From NCBI GenBank assembly GCA_003480165.1, contig QUIQ01000002.1, positions 1 through 64,000 on the forward strand: 64,000 bases of DNA. Direction: 5' to 3'. The notes beneath the pieces were generated by a model that saw only the letters and a program-made list of their open reading frames with translations, searched no databases and was not told where the DNA came from. The translations under genes were made by a program, and so were the position numbers. Shown piece by piece: positions 7,831 through 17,573 of this stretch. The DNA comes from Firmicutes bacterium AM41-11 (lineage in GTDB: Bacteria > Bacillota_I > Bacilli_A > Erysipelotrichales > Erysipelotrichaceae). The number at the start of each line of letters is the position of its first letter. Position 1 is the first letter of the stretch.

Positions 7831-8592
7831 CTAAGCTAATTCGTGATATTTTCCTAAGAACTCTTTGGTTCTTTCGTTATCCGAAGTAAACATCTTATCT
7901 GGTGTCGTTTCTTCGACAATAACGCCTTTATCCATGAAAATCATCCGATTGGATACATCGTGGGCAAAGGTCATTTCATGGGTGACAATAACCATTGTCA
8001 TTTTTTGTTTCGCTAGATCTTTAATAACTTTTAGAATTTCTAAGGTTAATTCAGGATCTAGAGCACTGGTTGGTTCATCAAAGAATAAGATCTTTGGTTT
8101 CATGGCCAAAGCACGGGCAATGGAAACACGTTGTTGCTGACCGCCACTTAACTGACCAGGATAGGCATTTTCTTTATCAGATAATCCCATTTGGGCAAGT
8201 AGGGCTCTTGCTTCGGCGATGACTTCTTCTTTGTTTCTTTTTTGAATACGGATCGGTGCATCAATGATATTTTTTAAGACGGTAAAATGTGGGAATAAGT
8301 TAAAGTTTTGGAAAACTAGACCAAAATAACTTAAAGCCCTTTTTTGTTGCTCTTTATTACCATAAACCGAATGACCGTTTTCACTCTTTACCACTTCATC
8401 ATCCATATAGATGATGTTGCCATCATCCATTGTTTCTAAGAATGTTGCACAACGCAACAAAGTACTTTTACCCGATCCTGAAGGACCGATAATGGTTACG
8501 ACTTCGCCTTCGTTAACGGATAAGTTGATATCTTTTAAGACTTGGTTGTTGCCAAAGTTCTTTTTGACATGATTCATTTCTAGTATTTTCAT
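7831..8592 (-). CDS. Polar amino-acid ABC transporter, ATP-binding protein
   Basis: 253 residues, the usual length for GlnQ/HisP ATPases. Walker [10 protein letters not shown] near residue 35, a Q-loop [10 protein letters not shown], signature LSGGQQQR, Walker [15 protein letters not shown], and the switch histidine in VTHEM. It powers the membrane permease encoded 11 bp upstream in the operon. Site GAGGTGG precedes the ATG. Last gene of a binding protein-permease-ATPase operon. The substrate is probably a polar amino acid; which one cannot be told. Confidence 0.92.
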   Translation of the reverse strand: MKILEMNHVKKNFGNNQVLKDINLSVNEGEVVTIIGPSGSGKSTLLRCATFLETMDDGNIIYMDDEVVKSENGHSVYGNKEQQKRALSYFGLVFQNFNLFPHFTVLKNIIDAPIRIQKRNKEEVIAEARALLAQMGLSDKENAYPGQLSGGQQQRVSIARALAMKPKILFFDEPTSALDPELTLEILKVIKDLAKQKMTMVIVTHEMTFAHDVSNRMIFMDKGVIVEETTPDKMFTSDNERTKEFLGKYHELA

Positions 8593-8603
8593 AAACCCAC
8601 CTC

Positions 8604-9269
8604 TTAGTTATAGTAGTTCATTTTCTTTTCGAAGTGTTCCATAATCATAGCTACGATAAAGTTAAAGATGTAATAGAAAATTGCAGCAGCTACAAAAGGA
8701 ATCATACTTTTAAAACTAGCGGCCAAGGCTTTGGCTTGGGTAAACATTTCCATATAGGCAATCGAGAAAGCTAAGGATGTATCTTTAACCAAGGTAATGA
8801 TTTCATTGGTTAAAGAAGGCAAGATTCGTTTTAGAACTTGCGGGAAAATAATCGTAAAAAAGGTTTGTACTTTGGAATAGCCTAAGACCTTCGCGGCTTC
8901 GTATTGTCCTTTTGGCATGGATTCAATACCGGAACGATAGATTTCGGCAAAGTAGGCAGCGTAGTTTAAAGAGAATGCGATAATAACAGCTACTCCACGA
9001 TAGGCTGAAGAAATAGACATGCCTAAAATGTAATAAGGGCCAAAATACACAACCAGCAACTGCAACATCAAAGGTGTACCTCTTAGAATAGAAATATACA
9101 CTTTTACAATCGATTGCAGGATGATGTTTTTTGACATACGCCCAAAGGCAATAATTAAACCTAAAGGCAAAGAAAATAATAATGTTAATAGGAAAATTTG
9201 AATCGTCGTGCCCATTCCACCAATGAGTTGGGTAAATGAGCTTAGTAATGAGATTGATCGTACTCCCAT
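8604..9269 (-). CDS. Amino-acid ABC transporter permease (HisM/GlnP family)
   Basis: 221 residues with about five membrane helices and the ABC-coupling EAA loop ([31 protein letters not shown]). An N-terminal [18 protein letters not shown] helix is typical of the His/Glu/Gln permease family. AAGGAGGAACCT precedes the ATG. A hairpin lies between this gene and the binding-protein gene. It probably forms a homodimer, as only one permease is encoded. Confidence 0.92.
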   Translation of the reverse strand: MGVRSISLLSSFTQLIGGMGTTIQIFLLTLLFSLPLGLIIAFGRMSKNIILQSIVKVYISILRGTPLMLQLLVVYFGPYYILGMSISSAYRGVAVIIAFSLNYAAYFAEIYRSGIESMPKGQYEAAKVLGYSKVQTFFTIIFPQVLKRILPSLTNEIITLVKDTSLAFSIAYMEMFTQAKALAASFKSMIPFVAAAIFYYIFNFIVAMIMEHFEKKMNYYN

Positions 9270-9291
9270 AGGTTCCTCCTTCTACAATAGA

Positions 9292-9315
9292 GAAACCAGG
9301 TCTTTGCCTGGTTTC
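9292..9315 (-). promoter_or_regulatory. Intercistronic hairpin without U tail
   Basis: GAAACCAGG pairs perfectly with CCTGGTTTC around a six-base loop, between the binding-protein stop and the permease start. No T run follows on the coding strand. It probably stabilises the upstream mRNA, or partly attenuates, so that binding protein exceeds permease. Confidence 0.6.
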
Positions 9316-9318
9316 GTA

Positions 9319-10116
9319 TTAATCTGCGGATAAGATACAAACGTTTTCGCCATCAAACCACTTTTCAGAGATTTTCTGGAACGTTCCATCTTTTACCATT
9401 TCTTTTAATGCTTTTTCTACTTTATCACGTAACTTGGTGTTGCCTTTTTCAAAGCCTACGCCATATTGTTCGTTGGATACTTTTTCATCTAAGATCTTTA
9501 AATCCCCTTTGCCGGCAATTTGATCTTTGGCAACATAGATATCCATCGCTACCGCATCCGCTGCGCCAGATTCCAAATCCATGATACCAGTATTGTAGTC
9601 AGCTACGCTAGTATATTGGGCAAAAGAATCTTTTAACTCTTTGTTGTCATTGATAGCTGTTTCGGCACTGGATTCTTTTTGGACTTCGACATTTTTGCCT
9701 TTTAGATCAGCTAAAGAATTGATGCCTGAATCGCTTTTTACTACGACAACTTGGGAGTTATCCATGTATGGATCAGTCCAAGTGTATTTCTTTTCTCTTC
9801 CGCTGATGGTAAATCCATTCCAGATACAATCAATCGTACCAGATTCCAATTCCATATCTTTGGAATCCCAATCAATTGGTTGGTACTTCACTTTCATTCC
9901 CATACGCTTAGCAGCTTCTTTAGCTAAGTCTAAGTCAAAACCAACATAGTTTCCATCGTCATCGACATAACCGAATGGTGGGAAGTTTTGGTCAAATCCA
10001 ACCACGAGTGTCTTATCGTCGTTGTCGCTAGAGGCTTTTTTATCCCCACATCCGACAAGTCCGAATGATAGACCTGCAACAAGCGTTGCTGCAAGCATTT
10101 TTTTCCATAATTTCAT
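9319..10116 (-). CDS. Amino-acid-binding lipoprotein of the ABC transporter
   Basis: 265 residues, SBP family 3. Lipoprotein signal with lipobox LVGC (Cys23), then a Ser/Asp linker. Typical features are LVVGFDQNFPPFGYVDDDGNYVGFDLDLAKEAAK, split over the first lobe, WDSKDMELESGTIDCIWNGFTI, and the C-terminal EKWF. It is anchored outside the membrane and delivers a polar amino acid to the permease. First gene of the operon, with GGGAG as ribosome site and a TG-A-TAGAAT extended -10 upstream (10144-10152). Confidence 0.93.
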   Translation of the reverse strand: MKLWKKMLAATLVAGLSFGLVGCGDKKASSDNDDKTLVVGFDQNFPPFGYVDDDGNYVGFDLDLAKEAAKRMGMKVKYQPIDWDSKDMELESGTIDCIWNGFTISGREKKYTWTDPYMDNSQVVVVKSDSGINSLADLKGKNVEVQKESSAETAINDNKELKDSFAQYTSVADYNTGIMDLESGAADAVAMDIYVAKDQIAGKGDLKILDEKVSNEQYGVGFEKGNTKLRDKVEKALKEMVKDGTFQKISEKWFDGENVCILSAD

Positions 10117-10143
10117 TTTTACATTCTCCCTTTAATATCTAGA

Positions 10144-10152
10144 ATTCTATCA
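10144..10152 (-). promoter_or_regulatory. Extended -10 promoter of the amino-acid ABC operon
   Basis: The reverse strand reads TG-A-TAGAAT about 28 bp before the start codon of the binding protein. The -35 is weak. Confidence 0.4.
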
Positions 10153-10308
10153 CAGAAAAAGACGGTTTTGAAAAGTTTTCAGAACAAATGTCGTTTTTTT
10201 CATAACTGTCTATGATTTTTATACAATTTATGGCTGGAATTGAAGCAATTGTCGATTTTTTTAAACGAAAGTGATAAACTAAAAACAGTTAAACGGAGGA
10301 TAAAAAAT

Positions 10309-11850
10309 ATGGAAAAAAGACCGGTAGTATTGGTTGTAATGGATGGTATTGGAATTCGCGAAGACAAGACAAATAATGCAGTTGCCTTAGCGAATAAACC
10401 AACCCTTGATAAATTATGGAAAGAATGCCCACATACGCAATTGCGTGCACATGGTTTAGCTGTTGGTTTGCCTACAGATAAAGATATGGGTAACTCAGAA
10501 GTTGGACATAACGCACTTGGTTGTGGTCAAATCTATTCACAAGGTGCAAAACTTGTAAACGAAAACATTGAAACAGGGGAAATCTTCCATTCTAAGACTT
10601 GGAAGGAATTAGCTGAAAACGCTAAAGACAGCAAGATGCATTTCTTGGGTCTATTAAGTGATGGAAATGTTCACTCAAATATTTCTCACTTAAAAGCTTT
10701 AATTAAAGAGTCTAAAGCTGAAGGAATTAAAGAAGTACGTGTACATGCCTTATTAGATGGACGTGATGTACCAGCTACTTCTGCCTTAGAATATGTCGAT
10801 GATATTGAAAACTTTATGGCAGATTTAAACGATGATAACTTCCATGCATGCATTGCCAGTGGTGGTGGACGTATGCAAATCACAATGGACCGTTATGAAG
10901 CGGATTGGTCAATGGTTGAACGTGGATGGAAGATTCATGTAATGGGTGAAGGAAGACAATTTGCCTCAGCTACAGAAGCTATTGAAACCTATCGTAAAGA
11001 AACCGGTGTTGTTGACCAAGACTTACCTGGATTCGTTATTGCCAAAGATGGTCAACCAGTAGGAACCATTGATGATGGCGACAGCGTTGTATTGTTCAAC
11101 TTCCGTGGTGACCGTGCCCAAGAAATCTCTTTAGCCTTTGATGGAGACGAAAGCTTTGATAAATTTGATCGTGTAAAAGTACCTCAAGTAAAATTTGCTG
11201 GTATGTTACAATACGATGCCGATTTACAAATTCCAAAGAACTACTTAACGGAACCACCAAAAATCAAATACACATTAACAGAAGAATTGTGTAAACACGG
11301 GGTTCGTGAATATGCGATCAGTGAAACGCAAAAATATGGTCACGTTACTTACTTCTGGAATGGTAACCGTTCCGAAAAATTTGATGAGTCTTTAGAGACT
11401 TATGTAGAAATCCCAAGTGATGTTGTTCCATTTGAACAAAGACCTTGGATGAAGGCTGCGGAAATTACAGATCAACTTTGTGAAGCAATTGAAAGTGGTA
11501 AATATGATTTCTTACGTACAAACTATCCAAATGGAGATATGGTTGGACATACGGGAAGCTTACCAGCTACAATCATTGGTGTAGAATCTGTTGATTTGGA
11601 ATTAGCTCGTGTAATTGAAGCATGTGATAAAGCCAATGCCATCTTAATGATCATGGCCGATCATGGTAATGCTGATGATGAAAGCAAGACTAGCCATACT
11701 TTAGCACCAGTTCCATTCATTATTTACGGAGCCGATGTAGAGTGTAAACAAGATGATTCACTTGGATTATCTAATGTTGCTGCAACGGTTACAGACTTAT
11801 TAGGTCTTGAACCAAACGAACATTGGAACGAATCAATTATTAAAAAGTAA
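10309..11850 (+). CDS. gpmI: 2,3-bisphosphoglycerate-independent phosphoglycerate mutase
   Basis: 513 residues from ATG 10309, behind CGGAGGA; an in-frame ATG at 10240 would add 23 non-family residues. It interconverts 3- and 2-phosphoglycerate in glycolysis with two Mn ions. The start VVLVVMDGIG holds the first metal Asp, and GNSEVGHN holds the phosphorylated Ser. Further motifs are LLDGRDVPATSALEY, NFRGDRAQEI, NYPNGDMVGHTG and MADHGNAD. Full length for the family. A strong terminator follows. Other glycolytic genes are not in the window. Confidence 0.95.
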   Translation: MEKRPVVLVVMDGIGIREDKTNNAVALANKPTLDKLWKECPHTQLRAHGLAVGLPTDKDMGNSEVGHNALGCGQIYSQGAKLVNENIETGEIFHSKTWKELAENAKDSKMHFLGLLSDGNVHSNISHLKALIKESKAEGIKEVRVHALLDGRDVPATSALEYVDDIENFMADLNDDNFHACIASGGGRMQITMDRYEADWSMVERGWKIHVMGEGRQFASATEAIETYRKETGVVDQDLPGFVIAKDGQPVGTIDDGDSVVLFNFRGDRAQEISLAFDGDESFDKFDRVKVPQVKFAGMLQYDADLQIPKNYLTEPPKIKYTLTEELCKHGVREYAISETQKYGHVTYFWNGNRSEKFDESLETYVEIPSDVVPFEQRPWMKAAEITDQLCEAIESGKYDFLRTNYPNGDMVGHTGSLPATIIGVESVDLELARVIEACDKANAILMIMADHGNADDESKTSHTLAPVPFIIYGADVECKQDDSLGLSNVAATVTDLLGLEPNEHWNESIIKK

Positions 11851-11860
11851 GACTAATTTG

Positions 11861-11911
11861 AAACGATTCTTTGAACAGACTTTGTATCGTCTGCGACAAG
11901 AATCGTTTTTC
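11861..11911 (+). terminator. Terminator of gpmI
   Basis: A long stem: AAACGATTCTT pairs with AAGAATCGTTT and an inner CAGAC pairs with GTCTG, followed by Ts. The downstream half also carries a possible -35 of the tilS promoter. Confidence 0.85.
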
Positions 11912-11922
11912 TATTGTATAAT
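11893..11922 (+). promoter_or_regulatory. tilS promoter, possibly giving a leaderless mRNA
   Basis: GCGACA (11893-11898), an 18-bp spacer, TATAAT (11917-11922). The ATG at 11930 lies seven bases after the -10 box, where transcription normally starts. No Shine-Dalgarno sequence is present. Confidence 0.5.
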
Positions 11923-11929
11923 GGTTGGC

Positions 11930-13096
11930 ATGAGAGTCATTGTAGCTTGTTCGGGTGGCCCAGATAGTATGGCCCTATTGGATATCTGTCGTAAAAAAGG
12001 CTATGAGATTGCGGTTGCCCATGTAAATTATAAAAAAAGAGAAACAGCCAATCGGGATGAGAAGATTGTTCGTCAGTATTGTGAAAACTATGGAATTCCC
12101 TGTTTTGTCGATGAACCTACGTGGGATCATGTAGGCAACTTTCAAGCTTGGGCCAGAGATGTTCGTTATGATTTTTTTATTGATTGTGCCAAACGTTTCT
12201 CAACTAAACAAATCGAAGTAGCCCATCAGATGGATGATTGTCTGGAAACCTATGTTTTTCAAAAGCAGAGTGGACGACTTCCTGGTTGTTGGGGCATTCA
12301 AGAGAAGATGTTGCGTAAGGGTTTTTGGATCGAGCGACCTTTACTTGGCTATACGAAGGCTGAACTGGCCGAGTATTGTGACAAAGCTAGGGTGCCTTAT
12401 GGTATTGATGAAAGTAATCTTTCCGATGACTATACACGTAATAAAATTCGTCATCACATTTTGGCAAACTATTCGCAAGAAGATAAAGTAGCCTTGATGG
12501 AAAAGATTCGTAAAGAAAATGCCGACTTAGAAATGCAAAGAGAGAAAGCCGATGCCTTTTTGAAGAGTGATTGGACTTGTTCACAATTGATTAAGGAACA
12601 AAGTCCGTTTGTGCTGGAACGTTTCTTGTATCAAAACTGCCATCAGCACTTGGCGATGAAGCATGTTGCCTCTTTATGGAAACAGATTCAAAGTGACTGT
12701 CTGATTGATTTAGGTGACTATACCTTAGAAAGTTTTCATGATCATTTATATTGTGAGAAAAAGCAGGAAGCATTTCAGCTTTTCTTACCTGCATTGGAAT
12801 ATAAATCGTATGGGCCTTTTTCCCTTTGTGAAAAGGGAAAGGTGATTGAAGGTATGAATCTACAGTCTGGTGATTTTCCTTTATGTATTCGAACCGTAAA
12901 AGAAGGGGATAAGATTGCCTTACGCTTTGGTACCAAAAAGCTTTCACGCTTTTTTGTGGACCGGAAAATTCCAAAAACATGGCGAAAAAAATGGCTGGTT
13001 GTAGAGAATGCGGAAAAGGTGATTATTTTTGTACCAGGGATTGGTTGTGATGTACAACATTTTAGTACTCATCCGAATGCCTTTATGATACAATAA
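11930..13096 (+). CDS. tilS: tRNA(Ile)-lysidine synthetase TilS
   Basis: 388 residues from ATG 11930. TilS uses ATP to add lysine to C34 of the CAU-anticodon tRNA-Ile. The PP-loop ACSGGPDSMALL is at residues 5-16. AHVNY, AHQMDDCLETYVF and ERPLLGYTK follow in family order. The C-terminal TilS_C domain is visible (GDKIALRFGTKKLSRFFVDRKIP). The reading frame is open upstream, but that stretch is the gpmI terminator. A start at 11921 (MVG) is possible but sits inside the -10 box. tilS-hpt-ftsH order is conserved in Bacillota. Confidence 0.93.
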   Translation: MRVIVACSGGPDSMALLDICRKKGYEIAVAHVNYKKRETANRDEKIVRQYCENYGIPCFVDEPTWDHVGNFQAWARDVRYDFFIDCAKRFSTKQIEVAHQMDDCLETYVFQKQSGRLPGCWGIQEKMLRKGFWIERPLLGYTKAELAEYCDKARVPYGIDESNLSDDYTRNKIRHHILANYSQEDKVALMEKIRKENADLEMQREKADAFLKSDWTCSQLIKEQSPFVLERFLYQNCHQHLAMKHVASLWKQIQSDCLIDLGDYTLESFHDHLYCEKKQEAFQLFLPALEYKSYGPFSLCEKGKVIEGMNLQSGDFPLCIRTVKEGDKIALRFGTKKLSRFFVDRKIPKTWRKKWLVVENAEKVIIFVPGIGCDVQHFSTHPNAFMIQ

Positions 13097-13121
13097 AGTT
13101 TGACTTGAGGAGATAATTTGT

Positions 13122-13664
13122 ATGATTTCAAACGATATTGAAAAAATTCTTGTTTCACAAGAAGCCATTACCAAACGCTGTAAAGAATTGGCTGCCCAAA
13201 TTGAAGCAGACTATAATGCCATTGGGGAAGTTCCTATTGTGGTTGGACTTTTAAAGGGAAGTGTTCCTTTTATGTCTGAATTGATGAAGTACTTTACTTT
13301 TCCTTGTGAATTGGAATTCATGAAGGTTAGTTCTTATGATGGAACTGAATCCATTGGGGATGTTCGTATTGATTTGGATATGATGACTTCCGCAAAAAAT
13401 AAATATATTTTACTAGTCGAAGACATTGTGGATACGGGACGTACTTTGGTAGAAGTTACCAAGATGTTTAAGAACAAAAAAGCCAAAGATGTAAAAATCG
13501 TTTCTTTATTAGATAAACCAGATCGTCGTACATGTGATATTGAAGCTGATTATGTTGGTTTTGAAGTTCCAAATGAATTCGTAGTTGGATTTGGTTTAGA
13601 CTACAATCAAAAATATCGTAATTTACCATATATTGGTGTATTAAAACCAGAAATCTATGAATAA
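13122..13664 (+). CDS. hpt: Hypoxanthine phosphoribosyltransferase
   Basis: 180 residues, the usual size. It converts hypoxanthine or guanine plus PRPP to IMP or GMP in purine salvage. The PRPP-binding motif LLVEDIVDTGRTL is clear, as are LKGSVPFMSEL and the C-terminal YVGFEVPNEFVVGFGLDYNQKYRNLPYIGVL. The ribosome site GAGGAG lies 12 bases before the ATG, a rather wide spacing. It sits between tilS and ftsH with 25- and 13-bp gaps. Confidence 0.95.
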   Translation: MISNDIEKILVSQEAITKRCKELAAQIEADYNAIGEVPIVVGLLKGSVPFMSELMKYFTFPCELEFMKVSSYDGTESIGDVRIDLDMMTSAKNKYILLVEDIVDTGRTLVEVTKMFKNKKAKDVKIVSLLDKPDRRTCDIEADYVGFEVPNEFVVGFGLDYNQKYRNLPYIGVLKPEIYE

Positions 13665-13677
13665 GGAGGATTAAAGA

Positions 13678-15642
13678 ATGAAAAGAAATTGGCTAAATCT
13701 TTTGCCAACGATTTTCGTCATTAGTATTATTCTTTCTTTGATTGCGTATAGTGCACAAGGAAATACGGTCCAAATGGATTACACGCGTTTTGAAAAAGTT
13801 GCCAAGACGGCAAAATTTCAAGATTCGACGATGGATATTGATGATACGGTCATCAAAGTACATGGAACCTATACCGATAAAAAACACGATTCGAGTGTAA
13901 GCTATAGTGTCATCGTACCAAATACTGATGAAAATATTGATTGGTTAAAAAAGACATTATCCAAAGACCAAGGCAAGATCACGGTAAGTGATCCAAACTC
14001 TGGGGCAATTTGGATGAACTTGCTTGCCCAAATTTTACCGTTTTTAATTGTAGCGGTTTTCTTCTATTACATGTTTTCCCGTATGGGTGGTGGCGGTTCG
14101 ACCAACAAGGCTTTCGAATTTGCCAAGAACCGTGCCCGTATTGAAAAAGATGTAAAAGTTCGCTTTAAGGATATTGCGGGCTGTGACGAAGAAAAAGAAG
14201 AAGTAGCGGAAATTATTGACTACTTGCGTTCACCGAAAAAGTTTACCGATATGGGTGCCCATATTCCGAAGGGTGTCTTAATGGTTGGTCCTCCTGGAAC
14301 AGGTAAAACCTTACTGGCTAAAGCGGTAGCGGGAGAGGCAAATGTACCATTCTTCTCGATTTCGGGTTCCGATTTCGTAGAAATGTTTGTCGGTACTGGT
14401 GCTAGCCGTGTCCGTGATATGTTTAAAGATGCGCAAAAAGCTGCACCTTGTATTATCTTTATTGATGAAATCGATGCCGTTGGTCGTCAACGTGGTGCCG
14501 GAATGGGCGGCGGAAACGATGAACGTGAACAAACCTTAAACCAGATGTTGGTTGAAATGGATGGTATGAATGACAATGGTGGTATTGTTGTCATTGCCGC
14601 AACCAACCGTCCGGATGTCTTAGACCCTGCTTTATTGCGTAGTGGTCGTTTCGATCGTCGTATTACGGTTACTTTACCAGACATTAAGGGTCGTGAAGAA
14701 ATCTTAAAAGTGCATGCGCGCAATAAGAAGTTAGCCAGTGATGTCTCTTTGCATAACTTGGCTCAAAGAACGCCTGGTTTCTCAGGTGCGGATTTGGCCA
14801 ATGTCTTAAACGAAGGAGCTATCTTAGCGGTTCGTAATAAAGAAGCGAAAGTAACAATGGAAGACTTGGATGAAGCCATCGACCGTGTCATGATGGGTCC
14901 AGCGAAAAAATCCAAGAAATACAATGAGATGGATAAGCGTCTGGTTTCTTACCATGAAGCGGGTCATGCCGTAATTGGTTTGAAGTTGGAAGATGCTGAA
15001 AAAGTGCAAAAAGTTACGATTATTCCACGTGGTGAAGCGGGTGGTTATAACTTGATGACACCAAAAGAAGAGAAGTATTTCCATCGCAAGAGTGAATTGT
15101 TGGCGCAGATTACCGGTTTACTAGGTGGCCGTACAGCCGAAGACTTAGTCTTTGGCGAAGTGAGTGCCGGTGCCATCAATGATATTGAACAGTTAACGAA
15201 GTTAGCGAAGAATATGGTTCGGGTGTATGGTATGTCTAGTTTAGGACCTATCCAATATGCCGATCCGCAAGGCAATGTATTCTTAGGCCGTGATTATACC
15301 CAGGGTGGAAGTTATTCCGAAGGGGTTGCCGGCGAAATTGATAAAGAAGTTCGTAAAATCGTTAATCAATGTGAACAAGAATGTCGTCGGATTTTAACCG
15401 AAAACCGGGACTTGTTGGATCTGATTGCGGAAAACTTATACGAACATGAAACATTGACGAATGAAGAAATCATGAATTTGATGAACTATGGTCAATTAAA
15501 AGATCCAAATCAAGTTGTAGAAGAAGCGGAAAAACCAAAAGAAGAAGTTGTTCTGCCGCCAACACCAGATCAAGAAGCGAAAGGTATTGATCAAAAAGAT
15601 TTGGATGATGCGTTTAAAGAATTAACGAAACGAAAAGACTAA
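13678..15642 (+). CDS. ftsH: ATP-dependent zinc metalloprotease FtsH
   Basis: 654 residues. Two membrane helices (about 7-25 and 117-137) flank an external domain; then the AAA+ module with Walker A GPPGTGKT, Walker [18 protein letters not shown], and the zinc motif HEAGH with the downstream metal Asp in the peptidase domain. It degrades misfolded membrane proteins and regulators as a hexamer in the cytoplasmic membrane. The tail is Glu/Lys/Pro-rich. AAGGAGG precedes the ATG. Confidence 0.97.
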   Translation: MKRNWLNLLPTIFVISIILSLIAYSAQGNTVQMDYTRFEKVAKTAKFQDSTMDIDDTVIKVHGTYTDKKHDSSVSYSVIVPNTDENIDWLKKTLSKDQGKITVSDPNSGAIWMNLLAQILPFLIVAVFFYYMFSRMGGGGSTNKAFEFAKNRARIEKDVKVRFKDIAGCDEEKEEVAEIIDYLRSPKKFTDMGAHIPKGVLMVGPPGTGKTLLAKAVAGEANVPFFSISGSDFVEMFVGTGASRVRDMFKDAQKAAPCIIFIDEIDAVGRQRGAGMGGGNDEREQTLNQMLVEMDGMNDNGGIVVIAATNRPDVLDPALLRSGRFDRRITVTLPDIKGREEILKVHARNKKLASDVSLHNLAQRTPGFSGADLANVLNEGAILAVRNKEAKVTMEDLDEAIDRVMMGPAKKSKKYNEMDKRLVSYHEAGHAVIGLKLEDAEKVQKVTIIPRGEAGGYNLMTPKEEKYFHRKSELLAQITGLLGGRTAEDLVFGEVSAGAINDIEQLTKLAKNMVRVYGMSSLGPIQYADPQGNVFLGRDYTQGGSYSEGVAGEIDKEVRKIVNQCEQECRRILTENRDLLDLIAENLYEHETLTNEEIMNLMNYGQLKDPNQVVEEAEKPKEEVVLPPTPDQEAKGIDQKDLDDAFKELTKRKD

Positions 15643-15647
15643 ATAAG

Positions 15648-15674
15648 AAGTCCCATGTATTGATGGGACTTTTT
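15648..15674 (+). terminator. Terminator of the tilS-hpt-ftsH unit
   Basis: AAGTCCCAT (15648-15656) pairs with ATGGGACTT (15663-15671) over a six-base loop, then Ts. It lies just before the hslO ribosome site, so hslO probably relies on partial read-through or its own promoter. Confidence 0.8.
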
Positions 15675-15699
15675 CTCCATAAAAATAGAGGTGAAGAAA

Positions 15700-16593
15700 A
15701 TGAAAGATCAATTAACAAAAGCCCTTGTATGTGAAGGAAGGGTACGTTTATATTTGGTACGCACAACGGATTTAGTCCAAGAAGCTAGAGACCGATTTGA
15801 TTGTTATCCATGTGCGGCTGCGGCATTAGGTAGAACTTTATCGGTTGGTACGATGATGGGTTCGATGTTAAAAAGTAAACAGGAAATGTTGACGATTACC
15901 ATTAATGGTGGTGGTCCTTTAGGAACCATTATGGTGGATGCCTATGCGGATGGTTCGGTGCGTGGCTTTGTATCCAATCCCCATGTACCAACAAAAACGC
16001 GTGAAGATGGACATTTAGATGTGGCGGATGTCGTTGGAAAAGAAGGAACTTTAACGGTAACCAAAGATTTACATATGGCGGAAAACTGGACAGGAACTGT
16101 TGATTTACAGTCCGGAGAAATCGGGGATGATTTTGCCTATTACTTTACTTTGAGTGAACAGACCCCAACCGCAGTCTCTGTAGGGGTACTGGTTGGTCCA
16201 GATCAGAATATTCTTGCCAGTGGGGCAATGATTATCCAAATGTTACCGGATGCAACGGATACAGATATTTCGATTTGTGAACATGTCTTAGAAGGTTTAA
16301 AACCTATGTCGACTTTGATTCAAGAATACGATGATACCAATTTAGAAGAATTGGCGCGTGATATGTTTGAAGGAGTCCATATTCTAAGTACCGAACCGGT
16401 ATCTTTCTCTTGTCCTTGTTCAAAGGAAAGAATGGAACGAGCTTTGGCAACAATTGCGGATGCTGACCTAAAGGCGATGATTGAAGAAGATCATGGAGCT
16501 GAAGTGACATGTAATTTCTGTAACGAACATTATCAATTTAGTGAAGCAGAATTAAAGGCTATTTTGGAGCATAAATATGACTTCCAAGCTTAA
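15700..16593 (+). CDS. hslO: Redox-activated chaperonin Hsp33
   Basis: 297 residues from ATG 15700. The GTG at 15691 lies within the ribosome site GAGGTGA, so it is not the start. Hsp33 is a cytoplasmic holdase switched on when its zinc cysteines are oxidised. The redox centre is visible near the C-terminus as SCPCSKERM (CxC) and TCNFCNEHY (CxxC). The N-terminal domain includes GRTLSVGTMMGSMLK and NGGGPLGTI. It overlaps the following dus gene by 17 bp. Confidence 0.95.
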   Translation: MKDQLTKALVCEGRVRLYLVRTTDLVQEARDRFDCYPCAAAALGRTLSVGTMMGSMLKSKQEMLTITINGGGPLGTIMVDAYADGSVRGFVSNPHVPTKTREDGHLDVADVVGKEGTLTVTKDLHMAENWTGTVDLQSGEIGDDFAYYFTLSEQTPTAVSVGVLVGPDQNILASGAMIIQMLPDATDTDISICEHVLEGLKPMSTLIQEYDDTNLEELARDMFEGVHILSTEPVSFSCPCSKERMERALATIADADLKAMIEEDHGAEVTCNFCNEHYQFSEAELKAILEHKYDFQA

Positions 16594-17551
16594 AATTGGA
16601 AATGTTGAATGTCCGAATAATGTAGTGATTGCACCAATGGCAGGGATTTCCAATATTGCCTTTCGCCAGATTTCTAAAGAGCTGGGTGCTGGTCTTGTCT
16701 GCAATGAAATGGTCAGTGATAAAGCTTTGTTCTATGGTTCGAAGAAAACCGAAGCAATGTGTATTTCCCGTGCGGATGAACATCCTTTGAGTTTTCAGAT
16801 CTTTGGACATGATATCGAATCGGTGGTGTATGCAGGAAAGTATTTGGATACGCAAACGGATTGTGACATCATTGATTTTAATATGGGTTGTCCGGTTAAT
16901 AAGGTGATTAAAGCGAAAGCGGGTTCCTATTTGATGAAAGATGTGGCGTATGCCAAAGATTTGATTGCCCATTTAGTACAGGCGGTAAATAAACCAGTAA
17001 CGGTTAAGATGCGTTTGGGTTTTGATGCCCAACATATCAATTGTGTGGAAATGGCACAAGCGATGGAAGAAGTTGGGGTGCAGGCAATTGCGGTACATGG
17101 GCGTACACGCACGCAGATGTATGAAGGTAAAGCCGATTGGTCTTATATTAAAAAGGTCAAAGAAGCGGTTTCGATTCCAGTCATTGGCAATGGCGATGTG
17201 CGCAGTGTTGAAGATTATTTTGCGATACAGGAACAAACGGGTTGTGATGGTGTTATGTTAGGACGTGGTATTGTCGGAAATCCTTTCTTGATAGCGGACT
17301 GTGTTCAAGGTCATGTTGGTAAACACAGCATCGAAGAGCGTATGGAAATGTGTTCTCGGCATGCGACTTTATTAGCGGAATATAAAGGGGAAACTGTAGC
17401 GATTCGTGAGATGCGGGGACTGGCTAGCTGGTATTTTAAAGGCTTAGCGAACAGTCATGCTTTTAAGAATGCGTGTAGTTCTATTCAGACTTTAGAGGAT
17501 CTGCAGAAAATCTTAGCGGAATTTAAAAAACAGAACATGGAAAGTGCATAG
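16577..17551 (+). CDS. dusB: tRNA-dihydrouridine synthase (DusB type)
   Basis: 324 residues. An FMN enzyme that reduces uridines in the tRNA D-loop. Motifs: APMAGISN at the N-terminus, FNMGCPVNKVIKAKAGS with the catalytic Cys, KMRLGFD, AVHGRTRTQMYEGKADW, IGNGDV, and GRGIVGNPF. The start lies inside the hslO 3' end (17-bp overlap, other frame), with GGAG at 16567, so the two genes are translationally linked. The stop codon is within the terminator hairpin. Confidence 0.93.
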   Translation: MTSKLKIGNVECPNNVVIAPMAGISNIAFRQISKELGAGLVCNEMVSDKALFYGSKKTEAMCISRADEHPLSFQIFGHDIESVVYAGKYLDTQTDCDIIDFNMGCPVNKVIKAKAGSYLMKDVAYAKDLIAHLVQAVNKPVTVKMRLGFDAQHINCVEMAQAMEEVGVQAIAVHGRTRTQMYEGKADWSYIKKVKEAVSIPVIGNGDVRSVEDYFAIQEQTGCDGVMLGRGIVGNPFLIADCVQGHVGKHSIEERMEMCSRHATLLAEYKGETVAIREMRGLASWYFKGLANSHAFKNACSSIQTLEDLQKILAEFKKQNMESA

Positions 17552-17573
17552 ACTTTCGGTGTTCTGTTTTTTT
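17525..17573 (+). terminator. Terminator of hslO-dusB
   Basis: AAAAAACAGAACA pairs with TGTTCTGTTTTTT, with an inner GAAAGT/ACTTTC helix. The dus stop codon (17549-17551) lies in the loop region. Confidence 0.85.

Noticed and set aside
11807..11929. Longer tilS start overlapping gpmI
   Set aside because: The extension is the gpmI 3' end and terminator; the PP-loop motif begins four residues after ATG 11930.
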